A stretch of DNA of 64,000 nucleotides from Pollenia angustigena (taxonomy: Eukaryota > Arthropoda > Insecta > Diptera > Polleniidae). Under the pieces are notes generated by a model, which saw only the letters and a program-made list of their open reading frames with translations, was not told the DNA's origin and made no database searches. Made by a program: the position numbers and the translations under genes. The stretch covers positions 228,345,803 through 228,409,802 of the forward strand of contig OV884059.1 in the NCBI GenBank assembly GCA_930367215.1, given 5' to 3'. Positions 43,263 through 55,340 of this stretch are shown piece by piece (within the stretch, counting starts at the first letter, position 1; every line of letters begins with the position of its first letter).

Positions 43263-44386
43263 AACAAGAGATTTGTTGTTTTATTTTTTGGGACATAAAT
43301 TTTTTTTTCGATGCTTTTGTTTTTTTAACCACGTTATTTTTGATTCTTTTATTGTGTAGTTTTTTTTTTCATATTTTGCATTTCTACAAATGTTCTTTGA
43401 TTTAAGTACTTTTTATGAATTTTGTACATACATTATTTGCGTGCCACTTAAAGTATATACTTAGTTGGGACCAACAGAAGACACCAACAGCATACTTCCA
43501 TTTTTATATAATTTTTACAATACTCTTCTAGAAGTCCTTTCAAAGCTTAAACTCAAAGCTTTACATTATTTTGTTCTCTTTCATTTAACGCTTTCCTTTA
43601 TAAATCAATAATACCGTTGCTTGCTCAAAATGTTCACTTTCTTTTCACGCACGAAAGTGAAAGTTTATGCGGTATATTATATCTTTTAAAAGCGGGGGAG
43701 GGGGTGGGGTTTATAAAACATGCATTTAAAATGCATTTTCAGAATATTTTAAAAATACAAAACCAACTGCAACAAATACAAACTAGGTTATGCATTTTTT
43801 GTTGTCTTTACAAAGGGAATAAATGACATGCGTCTTTTTTAATTTTTTTTTTAAGCGACCAACACAAACACAACCTACTACTACCACTACTCCCCACTTA
43901 AAAAGCAGCAATAAATTGCATCTTTATTTCGTCCATCCGACCGACCGGTTTCTGGTTGAGCTTTTATTTTCTGGTTTTGATGCTTGTACTAGGGGGCGAT
44001 AGGAGAAAAAGCTTTTGTTTTTTCTTAACCAAACTAGACTTCAATGCATTTTTTTCAAGAAAAAAAAAGAGCTTTTTGCTTCTTTAGGTCATTGCAGTTT
44101 AATGAACTCGAAAAGGTTTAATAAGGAAAACTAAACACAAGATAATTTTAAGGAAGATAGATAGATGGTCATTAAGTGGTAGGATTTTTGTTGCATTAAT
44201 ACATTACATCCAAGGATATTATGTTGATGTTGTGCAACAAAGCAAATGAAAGCGAAAGGATATTCTACACAATTTAGCATTTTGTAAGAAAATTAAAGTA
44301 AGAAGAATTAAGGGCTTTTGTCAAAGTTAAAATGGATTAATTTTGGTAAATAATATAAACTCGAGGATTTTTGAGTTAAACTCTTA
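43263..44386. other. AT-rich stretch without recognisable features
   Basis: Homopolymer-rich DNA. A short plus ORF at 43617-43826 has no domain or coding signature. Nothing supportable. Confidence 0.5.
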
Positions 44387-44512
44387 GGGCCATTATTACA
44401 ACTTGAAGTTAGCTAAAGTTAAGATTAAATTGACAGATAATAATGTGTAATCTGTCAAAAAGCGTCTGTTAACTGTCGGATAACAGCTAACGCCAAGTTA
44501 TAATAATGGCCC
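44387..44512 (+). repeat. 126-bp Harbinger-like MITE, TSD TTA (copy 1)
   Basis: GGGCCATTATTACAACTTG at the left and CAAGTTATAATAATGGCCC at the right form inverted ends; TTA flanks at 44384-44386 and 44513-44515. A second copy of exactly the same length lies inverted at 61755-61880. Confidence 0.75.
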
Positions 44513-44579
44513 TTAAAGGGCACTTTACACCATCACATAAGACTTAGGTGTTTTGGGGAAAATGCAACCCTGTCGTGAT

Positions 44580-44801
44580 TAGGGATTCCAATACCGTTAC
44601 CGTCGGTATTTTCGGTATAATTTATGGAATAAAAATATCTAAATACAAAGCACCAAGAATTAAACAATTTTCCAATTATAAAGGGTGGTTAAATTTTAAA
44701 AACCGTAATACGTACGTAATTTTAAAGACGTATTTCGGTACTCGATTTTTGCCGGTATTACCGGTATTTCGGTATCAGCAACACCGGTATTGGAATCCCT
44801 A
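44580..44801. repeat. 222-bp hAT MITE, TSD GTCGTGAT
   Basis: TAGGGATTCCAATACCG and its complement CGGTATTGGAATCCCTA are the ends; GTCGTGAT flanks exactly (44572-44579, 44802-44809). Internal CCGGTATT/GGTATTTCGG words repeat. Confidence 0.85.
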
Positions 44802-44938
44802 GTCGTGATAAGTTGTTATTGTTCTTTTCAAACAATTATAAGATCAGTGAAGCATTTTCGTCAAAATACTTAAGATTTGTGTGAAACGGCCTCAATCTAT
44901 ATATTGTCAGCTCATTTTTGTTTTGACCTACCGACCAT

Positions 44939-45787
44939 TTTTATACCCTTCACCACAGGTGGAAAAGGGTATATATAAGTTTGTCATTCCGTTTGTAATT
45001 TCTACAATATTGATCTTAGACCCTATAAAGTATATATATTCTTGGTCCTTATGAGGAGAGAAGTTGATTTAACGATATCCGTCCGTCCGTCTGTCCGTCT
45101 TACGTTTGATATGTGTTTTCCGGAGACTCCAGACATGATAGCGGCTACGTTGTTTTACATTTATGTCACATATAGTCCACCATTTCTTGCTATTGAAATT
45201 CAGCCAGATCGGTCCAACAATGGCTGAGATATGACCAAAAAACCACGACTGCCTCTAATTTTTCCAAAAAAATCCCTTGTGGTTGTTGTATTTGTATTAC
45301 TTTTTTCTGTATATCTGGAGAACGGCAAGAGCCAAAGCTTAACAATTAGGTACAAACATTTAGGTTATAAATATACACCATCCTACAAAATGTGGGCGGG
45401 ATTGGAGAAGTAGGCGTGGTACCTCTCATACAAAAAGTATTAAAAATTGTACAAAAACCTGAATTTTTGACTGTAATATGACCTATTGTTACGCCTTATA
45501 TATCAGAAGATCGGAAATTTTTAATAGAAAATATTTTTGAAAAACTCGGGAAAATCGGTTCAGATACGAAAAAGTTATGACCAAAATATTAATTTTTTTT
45601 TTTTGAAAAATACCCATTTTCAGGAACCATAGATCTTCCCGAGTCCACGTTTTATAGCCAAAATAACTGGCAAATTTCTTCTTTAACACGTCGGTATATA
45701 CATCTGTCAAATCGGTTAAGAAAAAGCAGAGTTATGACCAAAATACTCAAATCCCAAAAATTACTCTTTTTTATAATTAAGATTGTT
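44939..45787 (-). repeat. DINE-like repeat, minus orientation
   Basis: Read on the minus strand it ends with the CCTGTGGTGAAGGGTATAAA box (44939-44965) preceded by the GACAAACTTATATATACCC-type and GAATATATATACTTTATAGG blocks and the GGACAGACGGACGGACGGAT word. The body contains TACCACGCCTACTTCTCC and several CATAACTCTG/CATAACTTTT parts. It continues to a second, short copy at 45788. Confidence 0.55.
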
Positions 45788-45932
45788 TTTTATACCCTTT
45801 ACCGAAGGTCCTACACCCTATAAAGTATATATATTCTGGGCCCTTATGCAAAGCGAAGTTCAAATCCGGTTGTCGTCTCTTCTTCCTATCCCCTCACAGA
45901 TTCGGCACTGCGGAATATAGCACTCTTACTTG
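45788..45932 (-). repeat. 145-bp deletion derivative of the DINE-like repeat
   Basis: On the minus strand: CAAGTAAGAGTGCTATATTC start, the CCCAGAATATATATACTTTA block and the CTTCGGTAAAGGGTATAAAA end, with the whole body missing. It is a useful minimal form showing both ends. Confidence 0.65.
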
Positions 45933-45944
45933 TTTTTATTAAAA

Positions 45945-46180
45945 ATTGAATTAGATATGGGATATACATACATATATATTTTGAATACCCCCTTTCTGAA
46001 TCCAGGACCTGTTTCACGAATTTTTTATGGTTTCTGAGATAAATATTAAGCATTATTTAGCCCCATATCAACTATTTTAAAGTTTATTAGGTATTGTTTT
46101 GCTCTACACGCTCCTGTTTGGCAAATGCTGCAAATTATTCATACAAAAACGTACAAAGCCCATTTCACTTACACACCAGT
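45945..46180 (+). repeat. Dispersed repeat shared with 48785-49050
   Basis: Shared in order with 48840-49045: AATACCC.CTTTCT.AATC, ACCTGTTTC.CGAA, TTATGGTTTCTGAGATA, GCATATCAACT-like, GTTTTGCTCTACA and CTTCATACAAAAACGTACAA. TCAGCTCATT.TGGTTTGACC appears at the start of the 48785 copy and at 44908. Class unknown. Confidence 0.5.
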
Positions 46181-46589
46181 AAGTAAGACTTTAGAAAAGT
46201 CGCGTATGCGCAACAAAAAAATAATTTTCACTTTCCAAAAAATATTATTTACTTCTTAGTTCATTCGTGAACGTTCACAAAAATTTACATTTTTCTTCAA
46301 ACATATGCCAGAAAGCATACTTATGTAAAACTTCATTATCGTTTATCTCCACTACGATTTTGTTTGGCATATGCGCCAAACCAAGAATGAGCTGACCGTT
46401 TATAAAACTTTAACGTCACTGACTGACTAACTGACTGATTCATTTTCGCCTGAAGCTAAAAGTTGAAGTTTGGACTCGCCAAATCGGTCCACTATACAGT
46501 ATTTTTTGAAAATCGAATATTTAAAGCGTGTAAAAGAAACGGGTATAACAAAAACCGGCTTTGCTTACTAATTCTATTTTTCTGAGAAG

Positions 46590-46940
46590 CTTAAGTTAGC
46601 GAAGTTGGTTTTTTTTTATAAAATACGAGGAGAAAATCCTTTTTGAATTGAGCCAACCTTTGGCAGATGTAATGTGTAAATAACCAAGTTATTTGTACAA
46701 AATTTTAAAAATTTTGCTGTCACGGTTTTCCAGATATATAGAAATCTATATTGTCCTTTTTTATTGGAGGTTGCACGCCTACTTATTTAATCCAGCCCAC
46801 ATTTTGACAGATATTTTTCATTGAATTACCAAACTATTTGTTCCAAATTTGAAAACTTTTACTCTAAACGTTTTCCAGATATTCTGTAATTTATATTGTC
46901 TTTTTGTGGAAGGTGCCACGCCCACTTGAAATTTAGAATG
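46590..46940. repeat. Fragment of the 82-bp foldback unit next to DINE-like body sequence
   Basis: 46590-46642 (GAAGCTTAAGTTAGCGAAG, then GGAGAAAATCC) matches the repeat unit of the element at 51.1-52.0 kb. From 46690 to 46930 twice-repeated CACGCC(T/C)ACTT and TTTTCCAGATAT words resemble the DINE-like body. Confidence 0.45.
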
Positions 46941-48430
46941 AACTATACTTAACGACCTTTTCTCACATCTACTAAATATACCTTAAAACAATTCAAAATA
47001 ATCAATTGAGCCATCAAGGAGGAGTGTAACTAGATTTTTTGTAAATATTAAAAAATATTTCTGAAAACAAATTAATACCAGAAATGAAAAAAATTTACTG
47101 TTCATACTATTAATTAAAGAATGCTTTCTAGAAAAAAAAAAAAAAAATTAAATATCACAAATTCGAAAAACGAACAAGATTTGAAAAAAAAAATCTTGTT
47201 GTGACAAAAGCAAATGATGTTTTCCGTCATCTTTTTCTTAAACAAACAAGACAAGTCCGTCTGTGTATTTCTGCGACAGTACATACGCACAACTATAAAT
47301 TACAAAAAAAATTAAATTTTTTCACTGCAAAACTAAAACAACAAAGAAAATCGCCAGAAACAAAGTAGAAAAAAACCCATAATATTTAAAGTTTTTTTCT
47401 TTTGTTTTTTAATATTTGTGCCAGCAAATAAATTTAAAACAGACATACGGAGAGAAACGTTACGTTACGTTTTAATATGTAACGTCAAACGACAAAAACA
47501 AAACTTGCAAATGTTTTGGTTTTCTTAACGAAAGTTCATTCACCCATTGACCTTTTTTTTGTGCAACAAAAGAAAATCAAATAAAATTGTTTTAAAGGCA
47601 AAGAACGTGCAGCAGGCAGGCTTGTTGGTTAGTGGTGATGCAGTTTTTAAAACTGGTTTTTATTTCGGCTGAATTTTTTTACATTGTGCGTTAAGAGCTT
47701 TAAGGTTTTACTGGGAAATTGTTTTTTTAATGAAGTATGTACAAATGTATGTAGTTGGTAGATTTTAGGACTTAAATGAAGAATTGCAATTTATAGAAAC
47801 ACATAAACAACCAAAGACCATTAATTAATTCCTTAAAGAGTTTCTTTCTTTTTCTTCCTTAACAGGTTTTTTAAAGAAAAATAAAATTTTTTGTCACCAG
47901 CACAATTTTGTCACAATTTTATATGCATCTAGTATTTTGCAAATAGTGAACAAACTGCCGAAAACCATCCAAACAATTGCAATAATCAACTATTTAAATG
48001 ACAAGTTTTAACGATGTGTGACGGAAGTATTTATTTAGCAATTTGACTACAATTTAAAAACGGCCCAAAAGTGGTTACTATTCATTCGAACTACTTTTTT
48101 TTTTAAATGTACAGTAAAACATACGAGGACTGGTCGATAAGCCCACAACAGCTTTCTGATTTTTTTAAAAAATTTGGCGGATAGCCAAACAGTTGTTAGA
48201 CCAATTCATGGGGTTTTTTCCTCTTGCCTAAACAAAGTGTTTATTTTTCTTATCGTCGCTAAATCCGGTCAAAACGTAGACCATTTTTAATAGTATACTA
48301 TAGTTCTCTTTACGGAAATAAAGTTGTTAAATAAGAAATAAAGAGATATCGAACAGAGACATTTTTATTATTTCGGTTTTGAAAGTGCAAGAGAAGTGTG
48401 CATATTAAGGGTCTAAAAATACTTTCGTTT
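46941..48430. other. AT-rich stretch, little recognised
   Basis: A TACGAGGACTGGTCGATAAG at 48120-48139 resembles mariner-type ends but has no partner. No gene or RNA recognised. Confidence 0.4.
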
Positions 48431-48765
48431 GCTCCTAGGGGGGCAAAATGTATGATCGACCACCATTAATTTGTCGTCTTGCCCCTTATTTCCACCCCTT
48501 AGGGGGCTCCCATACAAATATGGCGATTAACGACATTCTTATTTGGTAGAACGGCAAAGAATTCTGATGATGGAAAAGTGGTTCTTCTTGAAACATGTTA
48601 ATTCGACCCGAGTTCAATCTCTTGCTCAGTCAAAAATAAAATTATCAAAAAAATTTCAATTAATTTCATGTCGTAAATTCCTTCCTTTACTACAAGTAAT
48701 TTAATGAAAATTAAGTTTGATGAACTTTAGCCTAATTTAAATATCAAAAACTTCAACCAACAGTT
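48430..48765 (+). repeat. Dispersed repeat joined to the 3' half of the tRNA-like family
   Basis: 48500-48525 matches the repeat at 7255-7430. From 48590 (ACATGTTAATTCGACCC), GAGTTCAATCTC resembles a Pol III B box, and the following TTTCATGTCGTAAATTCCTT and AATTTAATGAAAATTAAGTT match the body of the tRNA-like repeat at 59692-59827. Confidence 0.4.
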
Positions 48766-48784
48766 CTGTTAAAAAAAAAATAAC

Positions 48785-49050
48785 AAATCGTCAGCTCATT
48801 ACTGGTTTGACCTACTGACCATTTAAAAAAAATGAGTTAGGTATGAGGAATATATTTTTTTAATACCCTCTTTCTAAATCAAAAACCTGTTTCGCGAAAA
48901 TTTTTATGGTTTCTGAGATATAAAGCATTAATTTTGCTGCATATCAACTGTTTCAAAATTTTTTAAGTACTGTTTTGCTCTACAAGCCATTGTTTGGCGA
49001 TTGCAGCAAATTCTTCATACAAAAACGTACAAAATAAATTTTACGGTTGC
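48785..49050 (+). repeat. Second copy of the 45945-46180 repeat
   Basis: See the partner entry; this copy is more complete at its start (TCAGCTCATTACTGGTTTGA). Confidence 0.5.
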
Positions 49051-49409
49051 TTTGCTGCATTGCCGTAAGAAAAAAAAAGTAGTTAAAGCAAAAGCAAAGT
49101 AAAATGACAACAAGAAAATAAATTTGTGAAAAATAGTTTTATAATGGACCCAACCAAGTGTACGGTTTGCTATTATTTGTGTGTTTTAGCCTACCTAAGG
49201 GAAATGCTTCAAAATTTTACTACAAACGAAAATTAAATATGTTTAATCTTACAGTAACTATTATTATGTCATACATACCGACTTTTACTTATTGTGCCTT
49301 TTTGACGGAAGCTCATAGTGGTCGGAGTGGTAACAATATTGCTAGTGCTTAAATTAAAATTTTAAATGAATAAATAAAAGATTATCCACTAATTAAAACT
49401 TTGACATTA

Positions 49410-50009
49410 TGGAGCGATTCTTGCGTACCTCAAAATAAAAATCAAATTAACGCAACCGCAATCAAAATGTTCTTTTAACAAAATAATATTGATGCCGTAA
49501 TACAAAAGGCTTCAGAACCAGAACATTCTTTAATTCAAGAAGTGGACTGTGTCCATGGTGTTATTGACCGGTACTTAAAGAATATTGAAATTCATAGTCC
49601 TGTTCATTTACTAAATTTGCTTAAAACAATGCCAAATAATAAAACAAAACTTAAAGTTATGAAAATGCTTCCGGAAAATTTTCGCACATACTCGTTGGAA
49701 GCAAATAAAATGGACTTTCGAAAAGTCCCTTTTGCTAAAATTAAAGTACTTCTATACAGTTAAAATAATGATTAATGTATATATTATAAAACTTCTACCA
49801 GAGAGGAAAAAATATAAAAATGCAATTTTGGTTAAGTCTGCATCAAAAAATTGTTTGAAAACTCCTGAGAATTTGTTGACGAATGTTTTGAAAATATCGA
49901 AACCATCATTTATTTCCAGCGATAAAAATAGAGACATAAAAGACTTGCTTCTATTTCTTCCACGTGTTGATAAAGCTTATTATAAAAATTTACTCAATAT
50001 TAAGTTTTA
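49410..50009 (+). pseudogene. Unidentified coding relic with a frame change
   Basis: Two overlapping plus-strand frames, 49542-49763 (open upstream from about 49480) and 49732-50009, give lysine-rich, natural-looking protein: LIQEVDCVHGVIDRYLKN, then PERKKYKNAILVKSASKN and FLPRVDKAYYKNLLN. A poly(A)-like end follows near 50110. Taken together they suggest one protein of about 170 residues broken by a frameshift near 49750. I do not recognise the family; a fragment of a transposon protein is most likely. Confidence 0.35.
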
Positions 50010-50404
50010 AATTTTCTTTTTACTTTTGCATTATTTAAGTTGTTTAATTTGTGGCTTTTTATGTAACTTTTCATAACAGTAGAACTGTTTTTTCTGTTTT
50101 TGTAAAGTAAAATTAAATAAAAAAACTATAAAAAAAAATTCATCTCAACACCAAGTTACTCAATACACAGCAATAAGTATACGTATGCAGCACAAAAAGC
50201 CACTTTTTTTAATTTTTTTTTTTAGAAAAGTGGCGTTTTTCCTTTATTAATTTTCTTCTTTAATTATTTTCTTCACTTCTCGATAAAATTTCTTTGTAAT
50301 TGTTGGACACGCTAATTTCAACTTTTTTGTTTCGTTTTCAATGACAGTATTAACAGAGTTAATCAAGTAAATTGTAAAGATCAGTATTTTGTTCCCTATG
50401 CTCT

Positions 50405-50548
50405 CAAGGGGGAATGTCATGATGAATTTCTTTTTATAAAAAATGGTAAAACAAGAAAATTTTGTTTACAATTTCGGGATTAACTAAGTCCCGAAAATCC
50501 CGAGATTACAAAATTTAATTCCCGGGAATTTCGGGATTGGCATCCCTA
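50405..50548 (-). repeat. hAT-like right end, partner not found
   Basis: The stretch ends GGGATTGGCATCCCTA, complement of a TAGGGATGCCAATCCCG-type hAT end, with ATTCCCGGGAATTTCGGGAT just inside. I found no matching left end nearby. Confidence 0.4.
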
Positions 50549-51092
50549 CTAAATACCAACATAATAAGATGATGCATTTAGTTGCATTTTATTACTTAAA
50601 ATATCGTACGTGACGAGCTTTAAAAGCTTCTAAAATTTTTATTACACCAATTTAAAAAAAATTCCGATCAACATTTTTTTGCAGCAAATATCTTGCTTTG
50701 AACTTTTATTTTGAAATACCTAAGACTGACCAATTTCATATGACAAAGATAAATGATGTTTTCGCACCACGTACGTGACATTAGAATAGCATCCAAAACA
50801 AACACAAAAATATACCGCTAATCGAACTATAAATTTGTTCTTTCGTCATGGATCTTGTTCATTGTTGTTGTAACATTAATTTTAAAGTAGAATTGCAATA
50901 TTACCGGTATCTGTATTTAATCGGCAGAATATTACAAATTGTTAATTGCAGTTACTAAATATGAATCAATGAGAAAGTGAGTTAAAACTATTATTTTTTG
51001 CTTTTTAAAAATTGTAATAGTAAAGCTAATTTTTTTAGTCCTGGTTGACATTCTCATGGAAATGCCCATATATTAAATATATAACAGAAACA

Positions 51093-51975
51093 CTTTTGGG
51101 CGCAGGGTGTAACATATACCGGCATAGCCGGCCTTCGTCCGGGCGCAAGGATTTTCTACTCTGTGGTATAACAAAGACCGGCTTCGCTAACTTAAGCTTC
51201 TCTGCACAGCCGGCCTTCGGCCGGGCGAAAGGATTTTCTCCTTTCTGGTATAACAAACACCGGCTTCGCTAACTTAAGCTTCCCTGCATAGCCTGCCTTC
51301 GGCCGGGCGCATGGATTTTCTACTCTATGGCAAAACAAAGACCGGCTTCGCTAACTAAAGCTTCTAAAATCTGGGGGTCTACTCTCTATTGCGATGCGAA
51401 AACAATTTCGATGCGAAAGCTAAAAGCCAAATTGGTACTCTCTATCACTTTCGCAAAATTTTCTGAAAAAGAAGCGATAGTGGCAATAAAAATTAAAGAT
51501 GGCGCGGATTTACAGTAATGGAATACCAAAGTGTGTAAAAATATTTGATATTGGAAAATTTAAATAAAATAAAGTGATGATTTACGAAAAGAAAAAAAAT
51601 TAAAAGATGCGAAAGTCACATGCGCAAACGTATTAAAGAGTACCAATCGCTAGATTTGCTACAATTTTCTTTCGCATCGCAATAGAGAGTAGCCCCCCTG
51701 CCTTGTTTCCGAACGAAGGCCGATTTCGCAGAGAAGCTTTAGTTTGCGAAGCCAGTATTTTTTGTACCATAAAGGAGAAAATCCTTGGCCCGGCCGAACG
51801 CCTGCTATACAGATAAGCTTTAGTTAGCGAAGCCGGTGTTTGTTATGTCAAAGAGTAGAAAATCCTTGCGCCCGGCCGAAGGCAGGCTATGCAGGGAAGC
51901 TTAAGTTAGCGAAGCCGGTGTTTGTTATACCAGAAAGGAGAAAATCCTTGCGCCCGGACGAAGCACCGTGTAAAA
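51093..51975. mobile_element. Foldback-like element with 82-bp tandem units in both arms
   Basis: Left arm 51093-51372 has a little over three units; CCGGCTTCGCTAACT occurs near 51178, 51260 and 51342 (82-bp steps). The right arm 51699-51975 has the same units inverted (AGTTAGCGAAGCCGGTGTTT). Units contain GCCGGCCTTCGGCCGGGCG, very G+C-rich for this window. A separate TIR element forms the centre. Arms made of tandem repeats recall fly FB elements. ORFs such as 51840-52094 read through the units and are not genes. Confidence 0.65.
51374..51697. repeat. 324-bp TIR element in the foldback centre
   Basis: CTACTCTCTATTGCGATGCG after GGGG(T/G) at both ends in inverted orientation; CTG flanks on both sides, perhaps a 3-bp duplication. 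It may be the original loop of the foldback or a later insertion. Confidence 0.55.
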
Positions 51976-52185
51976 TGCATCTAATTTGCAAAAATCTAAA
52001 TTATTTACATACAATGATGATGTATTGCCCCATTGCATTTTTGTCAAAACGCGAACTAGCACGAATTTCAAAAAAAGCTGAGACGCGTACTTAATTTAAT
52101 CGACTAAAGATTAAAATATGTTAATTTGGCATTTTATTACAAACAACCCTGAACAAAAAATTCAAAAACCGTTTTTTTTTACAGA

Positions 52186-52405
52186 AAATCCTTAAAAAAA
52201 GGACATGGATGATCGTCCTTGGACAAATTGTATATACAGTTGGACGCGCCTTAAAAAAACCTTTCGTACGATACCCAATTTGCATATGTTGGTTATGAAA
52301 CAGATTCTCAAATTAACAAAACATGAAAAAATAGACCCTTTTTCAAACTGGTCCAGCTTACGAGAGGTCAAAGATGGAGCGGAAATATTTAAAATGTCAT
52401 CTTAA
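52186..52405 (+). other. Possible exon-like ORF, 66 codons
   Basis: A long T tract ending TTTACAG (52184) precedes an ORF from the ATG at 52205: MDDRPWTNCIYSWTRLKKTF and on to DGAEIFKMSS. Composition is more balanced than the surroundings. The frame is closed upstream of the ATG. I do not recognise it and it may be chance. Confidence 0.25.
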
Positions 52406-52699
52406 AAAAGTCCAAGGTTTCGCTCTTATATACATAAATATGTACGTAAAACGTTTTTATTTCGTTAAATAAGTCATATTTCGTTAAATCATTAAAACAA
52501 GAAAATTTGGCTGAAAGTATTGTAAACGTTTATTTTAAAGAAATTAAGTTGGGTGGTACCTACTCAGAAAAACAAATAATTTGAAAGGGGTCTGCGAATA
52601 ACGGTGGAAACCATAGATCTAAACAACGAAGACATATTTTTTCCAACAGAAAATCATGCAGAAAATAAACAAACAAAAAAGAAATACCTATGTACATAC

Positions 52700-54088
52700 C
52701 AGTGTTGCCACTTTATGGGTAATTACCCGAATTTTGTATAATTTTTACGGTCGTGGGTAGAGCGTGGGTAATTTCTCTTAGGTGTAATTCAGGTGTAATT
52801 TGAAATTTTTTACTTCAGATGCCCTAATAAAATCGAGATTCGATTTTAGTGATTACATTTATTTCTTTTTAAATATTGTTGCTAAGAAATGCACAGCCTT
52901 TTGAACCAAAGTCTCGGTTTCTTTTCAAGAAACGACTTCAATCATTAAACATACATACATATATTTTCAAATGTTTGGTAATAAATGTCGCAAGATGGAC
53001 CCTAAGATTTGGATGCCTATCATAGTGATTTAGAACCTGAAGTTTATTGAAAAAGTTATTCAAACTAAAAACTTGCCTGGAGGAAGATATATTTCCAATA
53101 TTGCAACATATAATTAATTTTATTACTATCTTGCTACTTTTTAATGTTTTAGTTTAAAGAATATTTAACGCCTTTTACAGTTGTAAAACTGAATTACGAA
53201 AGGGACAGTTGTATAAAACTCTGCAGGCATTTTGTTTACTAAATAAAGTATAAAGGTTATTTTTTAACACCATGAAACTTAAAATGGTAGGCAACACAAA
53301 AAAAAATTTAATTTTAATCGCAGATTGAAACTGATTTAAAACGAATAGACACCGCGCCTGTCCTTGACGAAACGCATTGCAGACTTCCAATTTTGTTTCT
53401 CTTTTTTGAATAAAATGAACGATGTTGACTTCCAAGACACCGATTGTTGCTGGTTTATCAGCATTAACCACTGACTTCACAACCCTACGGAAAACAATCA
53501 ATAAGTGTCACATCGCACGGCCTTGAAGTCTAATTGACAGTTTATTATCTCTAAATCAACACATCGCCTTCATTTGTGAAAAAAGTTGCGTTATTTAAAT
53601 CATGAAGTCACTTTTAAGTTTTTCAAAGTATATTTGGATAATTTGGTGGCGTTGTTCAAGCATGAATCTATTCATGGTGATGTGCCTGATCAAAAAGTGA
53701 AAATAGTATGACAGTTCGTTTGACAGCTAACCTTCCGTAAGCTCTATGGGGCTAAAACGCATCCATTATAAAGCAATGACAAGGAACATTTTAAACCTTC
53801 CCAAGATATATCAACCAAATGTGGAAGTTAAACTCATTATTTTAGCAGTTTATTTTATGTTTTATTAATTTTTTTTTAAGTCTTTAATGTTATTTTTATT
53901 AATTTAAAAAAAATTAACAGCTTGACTAATATTGATCTTGTTTTACTAAGTTTGTTGTGTTTTTGCTTCTTTGTAAATGTCTTTTTATTTAATAAAACTT
54001 CAATTTTATATCAGGTGTAATTTCATTTTAATCGGGTAATTTTGCTTCATCTCAAGTGTAATTTTGAATTTTGCTGGTGGTAACACTG
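52700..54088. mobile_element. 1.4-kb hAT-like element, TSD GTACATAC
   Basis: CAGTGTTGCCAC at the left and GTGGTAACACTG at the right are inverted ends, flanked by exact GTACATAC (52692-52699, 54089-54096). AGGTGTAATTT and GGGTAATT words repeat near both ends. No transposase; the 108-codon minus ORF at 53175-53501 shows no hAT motif. Confidence 0.8.
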
Positions 54089-54865
54089 GTACATACCTAC
54101 ATACATATTTGTTTATTTATTTATTTTTGCACTGACGCCAACAACACAGAAAAAAAAACTTAGAGACAGACAATATCATCATCGTCAATGTAAACAACTG
54201 GATTTAAATTTATTTAGACTATGTACTTACATAAATTACAACAACTTTTGCATTGCATTTAATGAATGTTTGTTGTTTTCACTGCAATTCACATAGATTT
54301 TTTTAAGTGCAAAGTGCATTAGCCTCTTTCAAAGCTCAAGGCAATTTAAGTTGCGGTAGGTATAGTTTTGTTGATTAGATACTTTTTGTAGTTCGTATTA
54401 TGAATAGGTTTATAGAAAAAGCTTTAAAAAAGCTTTTCATTTTTTGCTAGCCAAGGGGGAGTGTTTCAATTTAAAAACAAAAAAATGCAGTTATATGCCA
54501 TACATCACGTAGAAAAAAACCAAGTATGTATTTGAAATCAGAAAATATAAAAGCTCGTTCGTACTGCTAGCCGAAGTACTTTGGCAAACGATCTTGAACC
54601 ACATGCAGGTTGTTGCACTTCGAGAAACACAATATTAGGTTTAACCGCAAATAGAAACAAATAAACAAAAATTAAGCGAAAAAGCTTTTATTTTCATAGA
54701 TATCTACTATCTGATACAGAGACATGGACGAATAGATTAGTACATAAATATGTTGGGTATTGCAAAAAAGAAAAACTAACGACTGTAAAGCTGTAATTTG
54801 TTTATCAACAAATAAAATGTGTGGAACTTTTGTAGGTATGTATGTTTTTTATTTAAATGATATGG

Positions 54866-54993
54866 AAGGTTGGCCACCGAAACGAATTTCGGTATCGGTA
54901 TTTGTTATTTCAGTATCGGTATCATTACCGGTATTTAATTTTGAACGGTATTTAAGCGTTATCGATATAAATATAGGTATCGGTTGCCAACTT
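54866..54993. repeat. About 128-bp MITE with GGTATCGGTA repeats
   Basis: AAGGTTGGCCACCGAAAC pairs with the complement of GGTATCGGTTGCCAACTT. The interior consists of TCGGTATCGGTATT-like repeats. TSD unclear. Confidence 0.45.
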
Positions 54994-55228
54994 TGCTTAT
55001 TTAAAAAACAAACAATCAAATAGGTAATTCTTGTAAAAACTTGCTTAAATTATAGTTTTAATACAACGGTTGGGCCAACAGATTAAACATTCAGTTCATG
55101 TTCAGTTAGGGTAGCCAGATTTTAAATTCGGAAAAACAGTACATTGAATACATAAAAACAGTACAATCAAGAAAAAAACAGTACATTTTTTTTGACGACA
55201 ACATTACCATTTGTTTTAATAAGTAACC

Positions 55229-55340
55229 CCCAATTTCACCAAGTTCAGCTATAATAAACTATCAGTTCAAGCTGTCAAAACATATTGTAAGCTGAAAGTT
55301 AAAGTAATAGTTAGTTTTAACTGAACTTGGTGAAATTGGG
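55229..55340. repeat. 112-bp MITE, copy 1
   Basis: CCCAATTTCACCAAGTTCAG and the complement CTGAACTTGGTGAAATTGGG are perfect inverted ends of 20 bp. A diverged relative lies at 55740-55843. Confidence 0.65.

Larger units (their letters stand above)
42620..46410. repeat. Inverted arms flanking a DINE-like cluster
   Basis: Left arm 42635-42870 and right arm 46190-46400 pair: TTGGTTTGGCGTATTTT.CC against the complement of GGCATATGCGCCAAACCAAG, CATCGTAGTGGAGA against TCTCCACTACGAT, and GTGACGCATACGCCACTTTT against GTCGCGTATGCGCAAC. This looks like one element with about 240-bp arms opened by DINE-like insertions at 42873. Confidence 0.5.

Noticed and set aside
48120..48139. Mariner-type terminus
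   Set aside because: The word resembles a mariner end, but no partner end or transposase remnant was found nearby.
51035..52094. ORFs containing a repeated KPVFVIP-type peptide as a repeat protein
   Set aside because: They run through the 82-bp foldback units on alternating strands; the peptide repeats follow the DNA units and frames break between them.
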